From: Rhodospirillaceae bacterium
GTDB lineage: Bacteria > Pseudomonadota > Alphaproteobacteria > UBA8366 > GCA-2717185
Reading direction: 5' to 3'
Assembly (NCBI GenBank): GCA_002717185.1
Contig: PBDC01000026.1
Location: 1 to 27,242 of the forward strand
DNA length: 27,242 nt
Shown: positions 1 through 9,132 of the stretch, piece by piece
Numbering within the stretch: position 1 is the first letter of the stretch
Layout: every line of letters begins with the position of its first letter
Notes under the pieces: model-generated
Databases searched by the model: none
Told to the model about the DNA's origin: nothing
Seen by the model: only the letters and a program-made list of their open reading frames with translations
Position numbers and translations under genes: made by a program

Positions 1-18
1 TACTCACACATTAAACCC

Positions 19-1128
19 ATGAAAATCGCGTTTCTTATATCTTCGTTGTCAAAGGGAGGGGCAGAGGGTGTTGCTGCTGGCTTATGTAATTCCTGGCAAA
101 CAGCAGGTCACACCGTTGACATCCTGACATTCCAAACCAATGACGAGATAATAGGTTATGAGTTATGCGAGGGTATAAACCTCCATCCATTAGCTTTAAT
201 GAAGGAGAGTCACTCAGTATTAAAGTTCTTGCAGAACAACATAATTAAAATTTTTAATTTGCGTCGTCGCCTCAAGGCAATAGCACCAGATGTTTTGGTG
301 GCGTTTGTAACAGATATAAACATTATCGCAATTATAGCATCGTGCGGCCTGAGCATTCCTGTGATTATATCAGAGCGCGTTCACCCCGGGGCCCATAAGG
401 TTGAAAGTATCCATAACCTTCTTCGGAAATACATTTATCCTTGGGCGCATACATTAGTTGTTCAAACCCAAGATATAGCTGTGTGGGTTAAAACTAATTT
501 AAATATGCAAGCAGAAGTAGTAGCCAATCCAGTTAGGGAACCGAAATTTCGGCGGCAGGCCCATGTGGATTCACGCAATAAAATTATTGCTGTCGGACGG
601 TTTACACGTCAAAAGGGTTTTGACTTATTGATAGAGGCTTTCAGTAATATTTCAAACAATTTCCCAGATTGGGAATTGACGATCTTCGGCAATGGTCCAG
701 AACGGGCAAGCCTTGAAAGACAAGTTAGGCTCGCAAACCTATCCGAATCTGTACATCTTCCAGGACAATCATTAGAAATTGCAAAAGAAATTTCCATGGC
801 TGACATATATGTTCATCCAGCACGATATGAAGGATTTCCCAATTCATTGCTGGAGGCCCTAGCAGGAGGCCTTTGCTGCATAGGGACGGATAGTCCCGGC
901 GGGGTTGCAGAGATATTAAAAAATGGCGAATTTGGATTTGTCATCGAATCGGAGAATATCGACGAGCTCGCCAAAACTTTATCTATTGTAATGACCAATG
1001 AGACCTTGCGAGAGCAATATGCCCATAAAGCTCCGTTAGCTATAAATGGGTTTACTCCAGAAATAATTGCGCGAAAGTGGATTTCCATACTGGAAAACGC
1101 GCAGAATAGCTTTGATGTTAAGAATTAG
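19..1128 (+). CDS. Glycosyltransferase family 4 (GT-B fold)
   Basis: This 369-residue protein is a retaining GT-B glycosyltransferase of the GT4 type, which transfers a sugar from a nucleotide-sugar donor, normally on the cytoplasmic face during polysaccharide or glycolipid assembly. The N-terminal acceptor domain carries the family's KGGAEGVA glycine-rich loop near residue 12. The C-terminal donor domain has AVGRFTRQKGFDLLIEAF around residue 192, and the E-x7-E motif in EGFPNSLLEAL around residue 273. Full family length, so it appears complete. The start is the first ATG in the frame and has no clear ribosome binding site; only 18 upstream bases are visible. It leads a plus-strand run with an AsnB-type amidotransferase, a methyltransferase and a GT-C-like membrane protein, which fits a role in building a surface glycan. 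The sugar specificity cannot be read from the sequence. Confidence 0.93.
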   Translation: MKIAFLISSLSKGGAEGVAAGLCNSWQTAGHTVDILTFQTNDEIIGYELCEGINLHPLALMKESHSVLKFLQNNIIKIFNLRRRLKAIAPDVLVAFVTDINIIAIIASCGLSIPVIISERVHPGAHKVESIHNLLRKYIYPWAHTLVVQTQDIAVWVKTNLNMQAEVVANPVREPKFRRQAHVDSRNKIIAVGRFTRQKGFDLLIEAFSNISNNFPDWELTIFGNGPERASLERQVRLANLSESVHLPGQSLEIAKEISMADIYVHPARYEGFPNSLLEALAGGLCCIGTDSPGGVAEILKNGEFGFVIESENIDELAKTLSIVMTNETLREQYAHKAPLAINGFTPEIIARKWISILENAQNSFDVKN

Positions 1129-1184
1129 TAAAAGATAGGGCCATTGAACATTTTTTTGTCGCCACACACTAACTGCCAAACTTT

Positions 1185-3134
1185 ATGTGTGGAATAGCTG
1201 GCTTTTTCCACACAAGGGACAACTATCCCGGGTCGCCCCAAAAGATTGCGCGAGCGATGGGTGAAGCTTTGGATCATCGCGGTCCTGACGGCAACGGTAT
1301 ATGGGTAGATGAGGGCGCTCAAGCCGCCTTTTCACACCGCCGATTGGCGATAGTAGACCTGTCTAATGCGGGACACCAACCTATGACCTCCAAATCTGGT
1401 CGAATGGTAATCTGCTATAATGGAGAAATTTATAACTCAAAAGAAATAAGTGCAGAACTTACGACTTTAGGCGTCAAGTTTCGCGGCCATTCTGATACAG
1501 AAGTAATCTTGGAAGGCTGTGCTCACTGGGGAGTAAGACGCACAATAAAAAAGTTAATTGGCATGTTCGCGATTGCTATTTGGGATAAGTCGGAGAAACA
1601 GCTCTGGTTGGTGCGGGATAGATTAGGTATCAAGCCCCTCTATTGGACGATAGCGCCAGAAGGCGTTTTTATTTTTGGTTCAGAGTTAAAAGCTCTTCGG
1701 GCTCATCCAAAATGTCCGTATAAAGTTGACCGGAATGCGATTTGTGCATTTATGCGGCATAATTATATTCCTGGCCCCTTCAGTATCTACACAAATATAA
1801 ATAAGCTTCAGCCCGGTTCTATATTGCATTTGAGCATTCAGGAGCCATCACCTAAAATCGAAACATATTGGTCCATAAATAATATCGTCAGCGCAAATCG
1901 GAACCGGTATTTCTATACCGATGAAAACCAAGCGCTATCCACACTGGAATCGATCCTAACAGACGCTGTTAAACGGCGCATGGTAGCCGATGTACCACTA
2001 GGCGCATTTCTATCCGGTGGAATCGATAGCTCTACTGTCACGGCCATCATGCAAGCAAATAGCACTCAACCAATTTCCACATTTTCGATTGGGTTTGAAG
2101 AAGATGATTTCAATGAGGCCATACATGCTCGTGCAGTTGCGAAGCACCTCGGTACAAACCATACGGAGTTATACGTAACACCTGAACAAGCACAAAACGT
2201 TATTCCGCAATTGCCGGATTTATATGATGAGCCGTTTGCAGATAGTTCCCAAATACCCACCTACTTGGTGTCAGCAATGACACGCAAACATGTTAAAGTT
2301 GCACTTTCTGGCGACGGGGGTGACGAATTATTCGCTGGTTATAATAGATATTTTCAAGCTCGGAAAATGGCCCGGTTCCTCAATTCTCTGCCGTCGTCTG
2401 TGAAATCAATAACCGGAGCTGCAATACGGGCTTTCCCTCAATCTTTTTGGGATACGGCTTTTAAACTGGTCCCTGATACAAAACGCCCCTCTCAGGCCGG
2501 CGATAAAATGCACAAGCTTAGTAGAGTTTTAAATTCAGAAGGTGATGAATTTTATCGCCGCATAATTAGCCATTGGGCATCGCCCAATTCTATCGTTATA
2601 GATGGCGAAGAGCCAAAGGGAATTATATGGCAAAGTTCTCTTAAGAACAGCATTCCTGACTTCACAGAACGGATGCAATACCTAGATAGCCTTACCTATT
2701 TGCCGGATGATATTTTAACTAAGGTAGACCGAGCAAGTATGGCCGTATCCCTGGAAGCACGAATTCCTATTTTAGACCACAGGTTGGTGGAATTTTCTTG
2801 GCAATTACCAGACCATATGAAAATTCGCAACGGCGAAGGTAAATGGCTATTAAGGCAATTATTATATAAGTATGTCCCCAAAAATTACACTAACCGCCCC
2901 AAAATGGGCTTTGGTGTTCCAATAGGAAAGTGGATGAAGGGGCCACTAAAAGAATGGGTCGAAGATCACCTATCAGAGTCAATGTTCAAAAAGCATAATA
3001 TATTACGCCCGACACCCGTATTAGAAAAATGGCAGGATCACAAGTCAGGGCGCCAAAATTGGCAATACTTGTTGTGGGATGTACTTATGCTTCATGCGTG
3101 GGCAGAACGTCATCATCCTAATGGCGTATTATGA
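1185..3134 (+). CDS. asnB: Asparagine synthase (glutamine-hydrolysing), AsnB-type amidotransferase
   Basis: This 649-residue protein has the two-domain AsnB layout. The N-terminal class II glutamine amidotransferase domain begins Met-Cys-Gly-Ile-Ala-Gly, so Cys2 is the expected nucleophile after Met removal, and this fixes the ATG start. The C-terminal synthetase domain has the PP-loop SGGIDSS near residue 277 and a second ATP-site segment, ALSGDGGDELFAGYNRYF. AsnB makes asparagine from aspartate, glutamine and ATP. Paralogues inside polysaccharide loci are known or proposed to amidate sugar carboxylates instead, and the glycosyltransferase/methyltransferase context makes that a real alternative. 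It follows the GT4 gene after 56 bases, and its TGA stop overlaps the next gene's ATG (ATGA), indicating translational coupling. No clear Shine-Dalgarno sequence is seen before the start. Confidence 0.93.
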   Translation: MCGIAGFFHTRDNYPGSPQKIARAMGEALDHRGPDGNGIWVDEGAQAAFSHRRLAIVDLSNAGHQPMTSKSGRMVICYNGEIYNSKEISAELTTLGVKFRGHSDTEVILEGCAHWGVRRTIKKLIGMFAIAIWDKSEKQLWLVRDRLGIKPLYWTIAPEGVFIFGSELKALRAHPKCPYKVDRNAICAFMRHNYIPGPFSIYTNINKLQPGSILHLSIQEPSPKIETYWSINNIVSANRNRYFYTDENQALSTLESILTDAVKRRMVADVPLGAFLSGGIDSSTVTAIMQANSTQPISTFSIGFEEDDFNEAIHARAVAKHLGTNHTELYVTPEQAQNVIPQLPDLYDEPFADSSQIPTYLVSAMTRKHVKVALSGDGGDELFAGYNRYFQARKMARFLNSLPSSVKSITGAAIRAFPQSFWDTAFKLVPDTKRPSQAGDKMHKLSRVLNSEGDEFYRRIISHWASPNSIVIDGEEPKGIIWQSSLKNSIPDFTERMQYLDSLTYLPDDILTKVDRASMAVSLEARIPILDHRLVEFSWQLPDHMKIRNGEGKWLLRQLLYKYVPKNYTNRPKMGFGVPIGKWMKGPLKEWVEDHLSESMFKKHNILRPTPVLEKWQDHKSGRQNWQYLLWDVLMLHAWAERHHPNGVL

Positions 3135-3961
3135 ACAAAACCGAAATCGAAATTAAGCTTGGCCAAAGGTTCGCATTTGGACAAAATTGGTTGCATTTTC
3201 TTGAAACATTGGACGAGAACAAAATAGATCGGGCAAAGTGTTCAATTGTTGATATGCTGGAAAGAGATTCCTTGCATGGCTGTCGGTTTCTTGACGCTGG
3301 TTCTGGGAGTGGTTTGTTTAGTCTTGCCGCCCGTCTCCTTGGTGCCACAGTTCACTCATTTGATTATGATCGAAAATCCGTTGCTTGCACTCAGGAATTA
3401 AAGAACCGTTACTTTCCTGACGACCCCAATTGGAATATAGAAGAAGCCGATATCCTTGACGATGAACATTGTCAAAACTTAGGAAAATTCGATATCGTTT
3501 ATTCTTGGGGTGTACTACACCACACTGGCGAGATGTGGCAGGCTATAGATAATGCTGGATCTATGACTAAGGCATCAGGAAAACTATGGATCGCAATATA
3601 CAACGACCAAGGTTCTCGCAGTCAGCATTGGCTATCTATAAAAAAATCTTATAACGCGACACCACAATTTCTGCGCTGGATAATTCTTTGGCCCACCTTC
3701 ATCAGGCTATGGGGACCGACGTCAATCCAAGATTTATTTCGAGGCACACCTATGAAAAATTGGCGGTCATATGAAATTGAAAACCCACGCGGAATGAGCC
3801 CTTGGCGAGATGTGGTAGATTGGGTTGGCGGTTTACCCTTTGAAGTTGCCAAACCAGAAGATATTTTTACCTATCATAAGCAGCGTGGATTTCAGCTCGA
3901 AAAACTTAAAACATGTGGTGGCGGCTTAGGTTGCAATGAGTTCGTATTCTCGCGGAATTAG
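3131..3961 (+). CDS. Class I SAM-dependent methyltransferase
   Basis: This 276-residue protein has a Rossmann-type methyltransferase core. Motif I, FLDAGSGSGLFSLAA, lies near residue 55 and binds SAM. An acidic residue follows in HSFDYD, and the motif IV/post-I region reads YSWGVLHHTGEMW near residue 128. The family methylates sugars, lipids or small molecules; the substrate is not evident. The context suggests modification of a glycan or a lipid-linked intermediate. The ATG overlaps the asnB stop by four bases, so translation is probably coupled. A 60-70 residue Trp- and Arg-rich segment in the C-terminal half (about 170-240) has no motif I recognise and may form a substrate lid. Confidence 0.88.
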   Translation: MNKTEIEIKLGQRFAFGQNWLHFLETLDENKIDRAKCSIVDMLERDSLHGCRFLDAGSGSGLFSLAARLLGATVHSFDYDRKSVACTQELKNRYFPDDPNWNIEEADILDDEHCQNLGKFDIVYSWGVLHHTGEMWQAIDNAGSMTKASGKLWIAIYNDQGSRSQHWLSIKKSYNATPQFLRWIILWPTFIRLWGPTSIQDLFRGTPMKNWRSYEIENPRGMSPWRDVVDWVGGLPFEVAKPEDIFTYHKQRGFQLEKLKTCGGGLGCNEFVFSRN

Positions 3962-3971
3962 TTTCTAAACC

Positions 3972-5423
3972 TTGCTACACTCCATATACCTTGCAAACTT
4001 CAATAAATTTAGTTTGCCAGCAACGATACTATTCCTAACATTACTTTCTTTAGCAATATTAGCGAGCACTGTGGCACAACCTGCCATTTTTGACGGTGAT
4101 ACAGGTAGTTATACTTCGATGAGCGATTTTCGTTCGCTCGGCTATCCAATTTTTCTAAAAATACTAAAGTTATTAGGCTTTGGTTACAAAGGGGTTTCGT
4201 GGGTCCAAGCGATACTCTATGCAATCTCAACAGCCGTCTTAGTACGAGTACTGGCAATACGCATCGGGCTCCTAACCAGCGCGGGTGTCGCTGCTGGCTT
4301 GTTGTTGAACCCTTATTTAACACGATACCAATTTACTATTTTAACGGAAGGCCTTTGGTTATCTGTCCTACTGGTATGGGCTGCCACTCTGATCGAACTA
4401 CTCTATGCAAAAAAGGGCATATTGCCAAAAGCTGTAGTCCTTGGAGCCTTGACAGGCCTTGCCTTCACCATAAAGCCAGCCTCAATTGCGATGGTTCCGA
4501 TTTTAGTAATCACCCCAATTTTAATGCACCGATTAATCGCAGTGAAATTAGTAGTGGGCGCTACGGTTTTGTCGGTTCTGGCATTTTTCTTCATCGCTGG
4601 AATGGAGCGGAGTGCACACCACCTTATCCATGGGAGTACAGAAAAAAGCCAATTGAGTAATTTAATTTTTGCTCGAAGTTTAATGCTGGAGGATCATCGG
4701 GTTTCTGTGAATAGTAGGTACCCGAAGTTGACCGAAGCGCTAGAGGAAGAATACAAGAAGGTTCATTTTTTCTTACGCGAAGTAAGTGACATTAGAGTTC
4801 GGCAATTTTTAAACGTTCGTTACGAAGCAATCTCACATTTTGGTTATCGGCCAGCCGAGTTTTACTCCACGGTTAAGCGTACCGGCGAAAAGCCCGACAC
4901 AATAATACGTGAGTTTGGGATTGACCGAATACTTGCTAACAAAACAAATTTCTTCGTACGAGGTTTGGAGCATTTTTTGGGAATGTGGACAATTTTTAGG
5001 GTCAGTACGCCCGGGGGCAGTGCAGCGCTACAGGCATTTCTGGACCGCAGTGGACCACTTCCCCTTGCCCATCTCGATCCTGCTCTGCGTCCAAAAATTA
5101 GAGCGAGTTTCAGCGCCTTTTTATTACAATTCGGGTTCTGGGCTACAGGCGGATTGTTAAGTTTTCAAATGCTACTTTTGGGTACCCAATGCCTATTTGC
5201 ACGAAGGTTATCACGGGTTTCCCTTTTAAATTTGACGATGATTATAACTATTCAGGGCAGCTTTCTAGCTATCGCGATGTTGAACACGGCAATTGAGCGG
5301 TTCTCGATTGTGTATTTACCGCTGATCTACGTCGCGTTGGCGCTGACTGCTACACAGTATTTTGAATTTTTCTTGAAAAGGGGCAAAGCATCGCACACGC
5401 CACGAGGCTGCCCGGTCCCATAA
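3972..5423 (+). CDS. Polytopic membrane protein, GT-C glycosyltransferase-like (ArnT/PMT superfamily)
   Basis: This 483-residue integral membrane protein has about ten hydrophobic segments. An N-terminal membrane helix (about residues 14-35) is followed by an acidic loop, FDGDTGSYTSM, and then SLGYPIFLKIL. That arrangement is typical of GT-C enzymes, which use a polyprenyl-phosphate sugar donor and carry catalytic acidic residues in the first periplasmic loop. A soluble stretch at about 215-330 lies between membrane bundles. The best start is TTG at 3972, because the first ATG in frame would remove the first helix. It begins 10 bases after the methyltransferase stop, so it is probably in the same operon. 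Its last 108 bases overlap the convergent minus-strand membrane gene. The family is assigned by topology and loop pattern, not by a decisive motif. Confidence 0.72.
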   Translation: MLHSIYLANFNKFSLPATILFLTLLSLAILASTVAQPAIFDGDTGSYTSMSDFRSLGYPIFLKILKLLGFGYKGVSWVQAILYAISTAVLVRVLAIRIGLLTSAGVAAGLLLNPYLTRYQFTILTEGLWLSVLLVWAATLIELLYAKKGILPKAVVLGALTGLAFTIKPASIAMVPILVITPILMHRLIAVKLVVGATVLSVLAFFFIAGMERSAHHLIHGSTEKSQLSNLIFARSLMLEDHRVSVNSRYPKLTEALEEEYKKVHFFLREVSDIRVRQFLNVRYEAISHFGYRPAEFYSTVKRTGEKPDTIIREFGIDRILANKTNFFVRGLEHFLGMWTIFRVSTPGGSAALQAFLDRSGPLPLAHLDPALRPKIRASFSAFLLQFGFWATGGLLSFQMLLLGTQCLFARRLSRVSLLNLTMIITIQGSFLAIAMLNTAIERFSIVYLPLIYVALALTATQYFEFFLKRGKASHTPRGCPVP

Positions 5424-6751
5424 ATCCACGACCGCCAACCCGGTCAAAAGAATTAGCACCGGTTCGAACGGCAAGCGGTACTTAGGCGACCCAATTGGGC
5501 CGTTTACCAATAAAAAATATCCAATGCACAGACAGGCTAGTGTCGCGGGAAAGAGAAATTTCGTCGCTAATCGGATCAATCCATAAACCTGTAAGAGACT
5601 GATAGAAACCATCCCTGCAAAATTAAACAACGCGATTGCGATATAGGGGGGATTGGCAGCTGAAACAAATGCCACTATTTGACCGACAAGGTTCCCGCCG
5701 CCCGTGCGATCAAAGCTGCCGTTGGATAGAGCACGCACGCGTGGATCAAGCAATATGGCGGGCCCCCCTAAGTTTATGGCAGCACCCGAAGCCCAGGCCT
5801 TCAAGAAGGCCTGTAAGGGATAACGCTGCAATTCTTCCAGCGCATATCTGACTTCAATCCGACTTTTTTCAAATTTATTGTATGTTTCTGCAACGGGCCC
5901 ATTCTGAGCTGTCCGTATTTGGATTTTCTGCGCTAATTCCGCCGCACCCAGGTTCCTAGGAGTACCTTCATGGGCGCGACGTACAAGCGGTGCAATCCAA
6001 CCAGACAGATGCGCGCCATTCTGTGCACTAAGCATAAACGAGCCAAAATTATTATAATTGCGCTCCATGAAATAGGCGGCGGGCGTCCAGGACAGGACTA
6101 GAAACATAACGGTGATAAAAATACTTGCGCTTAACCCTCGCCTTTTAAGATATGGAATAGCAAAGGCGAATGGCGCCATCAGAACCGGCAAGGGAAGCAC
6201 TAGGGTACGGGTGATGATCGCGAGACTCAGCGCCATACCAGCGACGGCGACCCATTGTGTTCCACCGCTTCGTAAAAATCTCGAGCTCGCCGACAACATT
6301 GCAGTGAAAAAAAAAGAAAAAGAGTGTCACTAAGGAACATCGCCCCATGAATTATGAAATTAGGTGTCACCGCCGCAATCAGCCCAGTTAACAAAGCAAG
6401 CCGGGGCGCCTGCACCGAGGGCAAGGCGGCACCAATCGATGCAATCAGGACACATGTGAGAGAATCGATCACCGATTGCACAATGAGAACGGTGTAAAAA
6501 GAATCGCCAAATAAATACCGAATGCCTGCCAAAAAAATGACATAGCCTGGTGCCCGCTCCGAATTCGCAACCAGACGCGTAATTTCAGCCAAGTTGCCAA
6601 ACTTTTGCGTCATCAATGCCGTCGAACTGTCCCAATATAAAATTCCGTCTTCAGCAAGAAGGCTAGCCTCTGTGGTATCGAGCAACAGTAAATTGCCTAT
6701 GCGGACCAATAATGCTGCAACTAAAATTATAAAAATGTGCCTAATGACCAT
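5316..6751 (-). pseudogene. GT-C-like membrane glycosyltransferase, interrupted by a frameshift in a homopolymer
   Basis: Two adjoining minus-strand reading frames (6751 down to 6227, and 6299 down to 5316) together make one membrane protein of about 480 residues. The first part has an N-terminal helix, an acidic first loop (EDGILYWDSS) and ERAPGYVIFLAGIRYLFG, as in GT-C enzymes. The second part supplies the remaining helices and a periplasmic segment. The frame breaks at 6307-6315, a run of nine A's on the plus strand; adding one base there joins SDTLFLFF to the second frame at TAMLSASSRF. The cause could be a sequencing error, a genuine mutation, or transcriptional slippage on the long T-run. 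The gene starts 12 bases after the alpha/beta hydrolase stop and is the last gene of the ligase operon. Its 3' end overlaps the convergent GT-C-like gene by 108 bases. Confidence 0.75.
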
Positions 6752-6763
6752 CGATATTTTTCA

Positions 6764-7876
6764 CTAGTTTCGATAGGCAAAAATTCTATCAAGTGCCCAC
6801 GAAGAAACTTTATGATCCGCATGACTCTCGTCGATTAGCACTAAAAAGGCTCCTCCAGAATCAACACGGTCAACTGCAGCTCTAACGGCTGGTTCATAGA
6901 GTTTTCCCAACGTATTACGAAAACAACATCGGTCAAATCGATTAAAAATTTGTATTAGCCGCCTGCCAGGGCCGCTCGCCGCCAATACATATTGATCCAG
7001 GTAATTCACCGAACGCAACAGTGGTCCGTAATATTGTGGTGGCGCTGATTGATTCACCTCTGCACCCGCTCGGAGGTAGAGCGGATACCCGCCCGATATT
7101 GTAAAAACATGGCGCAGCCGCCGATCCACCGCGGCTGCAAGGCCTGCAATCCACCCCCCCGCAGAAAACCCTGCGATGTCAAAATGCGCATAGAGTTTTG
7201 ATTTAACAGCGTAATTCAGCGTAACCACAACTGGCTCCACATAAAAGCGGATTGGGTTATCTGCAAACGTGAGGATGCGATCCCAAGTAGGTGCTTGCCA
7301 CCCGAATTTTTTAAAATAATGGGCTGGAAACTGATTCTCGCCATAGCCCGGATAATTAAATGCTGCAACCGTATCCCCGGCTTTCAAAGCGCGCTGTATA
7401 AATTCAGCTGCCTGCGCGAATTCACCCGCGTATCCATGGTGATACAAAAACAAACGCCCATTTGGTGTGACTGGTCCCAGAATATAAACATAGGAAGCGT
7501 ATCCGTAATCGATGGGAATGCGTAACCGTTCAGTCTTGGCCAGTCCATCCAAATTGGCCAGTCCAGGCGGAGCGGCAACCTCTGATATTTCCGCGGATCG
7601 TTTAAGGGGAAAAACGCCTTTCTCACCCCAGATTGCGTGGATCAATGCCCGGTGTTTAGCACTGCGCGACTGGCTGTCGCGAATGGAAATTAGTGTCGAA
7701 GGATCAGTTTTTAAATATCTATGATGAACCTCTTCGTACATATAGACATCAGCCGCTTTCCAGCGCTTGTACCAGACACGTACACTATCGACCGAATGTG
7801 TGAGATAGTAACCTACTCCCCCGATTGCAGCTAACATGGCAAAAGAAACCAACATGGTGATACCGAGTCGTTTCAT
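6764..7876 (-). CDS. Membrane-anchored alpha/beta hydrolase
   Basis: This 370-residue protein starts with MKRLGITMLVSFAMLAAIG, a single hydrophobic anchor or uncleaved signal, which places the catalytic domain on the periplasmic side. The fold shows an HHGYAGEF oxyanion-region motif near residue 145. The nucleophile elbow is GFSAGG near residue 237, followed by FTISGGYPLYL. A candidate acid is in FNRFDRC near residue 312, and the candidate catalytic His is in DESHADHKV near residue 350. The substrate is unknown; an ester on a lipid, acylated sugar or glycan is plausible. Its ATG overlaps the stop of the upstream O-antigen-ligase-like gene by four bases, which points to co-expression and a job in glycan or lipid modification. 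Confidence 0.82.
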   Translation of the reverse strand: MKRLGITMLVSFAMLAAIGGVGYYLTHSVDSVRVWYKRWKAADVYMYEEVHHRYLKTDPSTLISIRDSQSRSAKHRALIHAIWGEKGVFPLKRSAEISEVAAPPGLANLDGLAKTERLRIPIDYGYASYVYILGPVTPNGRLFLYHHGYAGEFAQAAEFIQRALKAGDTVAAFNYPGYGENQFPAHYFKKFGWQAPTWDRILTFADNPIRFYVEPVVVTLNYAVKSKLYAHFDIAGFSAGGWIAGLAAAVDRRLRHVFTISGGYPLYLRAGAEVNQSAPPQYYGPLLRSVNYLDQYVLAASGPGRRLIQIFNRFDRCCFRNTLGKLYEPAVRAAVDRVDSGGAFLVLIDESHADHKVSSWALDRIFAYRN

Positions 7877-9132
7877 GAATTCACGGACGTAGATTTTTTC
7901 TCTCGACTAAACCGCCGCGAGGGGACGGCCAAAAGGAACACGAGCACGAAGGTAGACACCCACCAACTTTGCCAAACGCCAAAACTCAGCAGCCAGATCA
8001 AAAACGCGGTTGTCACCAGACCAGCAGCTGTTGCAGCGTCACGTCGCTTACGTAGCGATATTGCCCGGTAACCAGTCAGTGCCGCTAACGAAGCAATTAG
8101 AATAGCGCCAGGCAAACCTAGCTCTAGCCAAATTTGCATCGCCCCGTTATGGGGGTGTAGAGGCAGGCGATCACCCTGACCGATCATTTGCCCGAGGTTA
8201 TTTCGCAGAATATATCTCTCGCTGCCCCCAGGGGCTTGACGCGATCCATTGAAACCTAAGCCTGTTAATGGATTTTCTTGGATATGTTTGTTTGTGAATT
8301 CCCAGATCTGAAGTCTGTGCACTATGGAGGAATTACCGTCGCCCAAAAATTGTCGCACAGGTTTGTCAATAACCGCAAAAAGGCTTGGTCCGATCAAAAG
8401 CGTTGCCGCCATGGCAGTGGGCAGCAGAAACCGCAAAAGCTTCGGCGCTGCATATACGCCACAGTAGACAAGAATAGCGATGCCATAAGCTACCAGTGCG
8501 GATTCGCTAGGTAACGCATAGGCCATTACCGCCCCTATAGTTATAAAAATCCATCCACCTTTTGCAGTAGCAGCAGCAGCCAGCCAGGCAAACAGCAACA
8601 GCACAGCAGGTGCCCTGTTCAACAGTCCGCTATAATTACCGTCTGGCGGCTGGCGGCCTAACAACTCCATCATAATGAAACCCTTCGTCGCCACTTCAAA
8701 CATGGCCAGCCCCAAACCAAGTGCGGCTCCCATGCAAACAGCAGGGCGTAAAATACGTCGTTCTTCTTCCGAAATTTGATAGCTTCGCAACAGAACATAG
8801 GAGCAAGGAAGCCCTAGGGCCGCCAGCGAAGCCAACTTTCTTACCGCACCTTCGCCGTCAACTGACCACGTCAGGGTTATAGCGGCCCATACAAAGAGCA
8901 ACAGGAAGGGCACAAGAAATGGCCAGTCGAAATTCGGCATTTCATGCCTTCGCAGCAAGTCTATCGCGACGGACGCAAGAATAATAATAACCGCAAGTGG
9001 CGCTAACATTAGCGGCGTGAAAAGGCCTAAAATCGGCGCTAAAATTGCAGCGGAGCCCAGAATATGGCCGTAATGTATGCGCGAGAAGAGCATGATTGCG
9101 CAGCTGTACTGCACACACGCCAAGTTGGCCAT
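7873..9132 (-). CDS. O-antigen ligase / polymerase family membrane protein (Wzy_C type)
   Basis: This polytopic protein of 419 residues has about eleven hydrophobic segments. It also has the family's large periplasmic loop, containing NPLTGLGFNGSRQ and then HPHNGAMQIWLELGLPG (about residue 325); the latter is the hallmark histidine/GLPG motif of the O-antigen ligase (WaaL) and polymerase family. The family joins or extends undecaprenyl-linked glycans in the inner membrane, periplasmic side; ligase and polymerase cannot be separated from sequence alone. The frame opens at a TTG (9150), but I prefer the ATG at 9132 because CCAGGA (9140-9145) lies seven bases before it; an ATG at 9093 is also possible. 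It is first in a three-gene minus operon with the hydrolase and the frameshifted GT-C-like gene. Confidence 0.87.
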   Translation of the reverse strand: MANLACVQYSCAIMLFSRIHYGHILGSAAILAPILGLFTPLMLAPLAVIIILASVAIDLLRRHEMPNFDWPFLVPFLLLFVWAAITLTWSVDGEGAVRKLASLAALGLPCSYVLLRSYQISEEERRILRPAVCMGAALGLGLAMFEVATKGFIMMELLGRQPPDGNYSGLLNRAPAVLLLFAWLAAAATAKGGWIFITIGAVMAYALPSESALVAYGIAILVYCGVYAAPKLLRFLLPTAMAATLLIGPSLFAVIDKPVRQFLGDGNSSIVHRLQIWEFTNKHIQENPLTGLGFNGSRQAPGGSERYILRNNLGQMIGQGDRLPLHPHNGAMQIWLELGLPGAILIASLAALTGYRAISLRKRRDAATAAGLVTTAFLIWLLSFGVWQSWWVSTFVLVFLLAVPSRRFSREKKSTSVNS

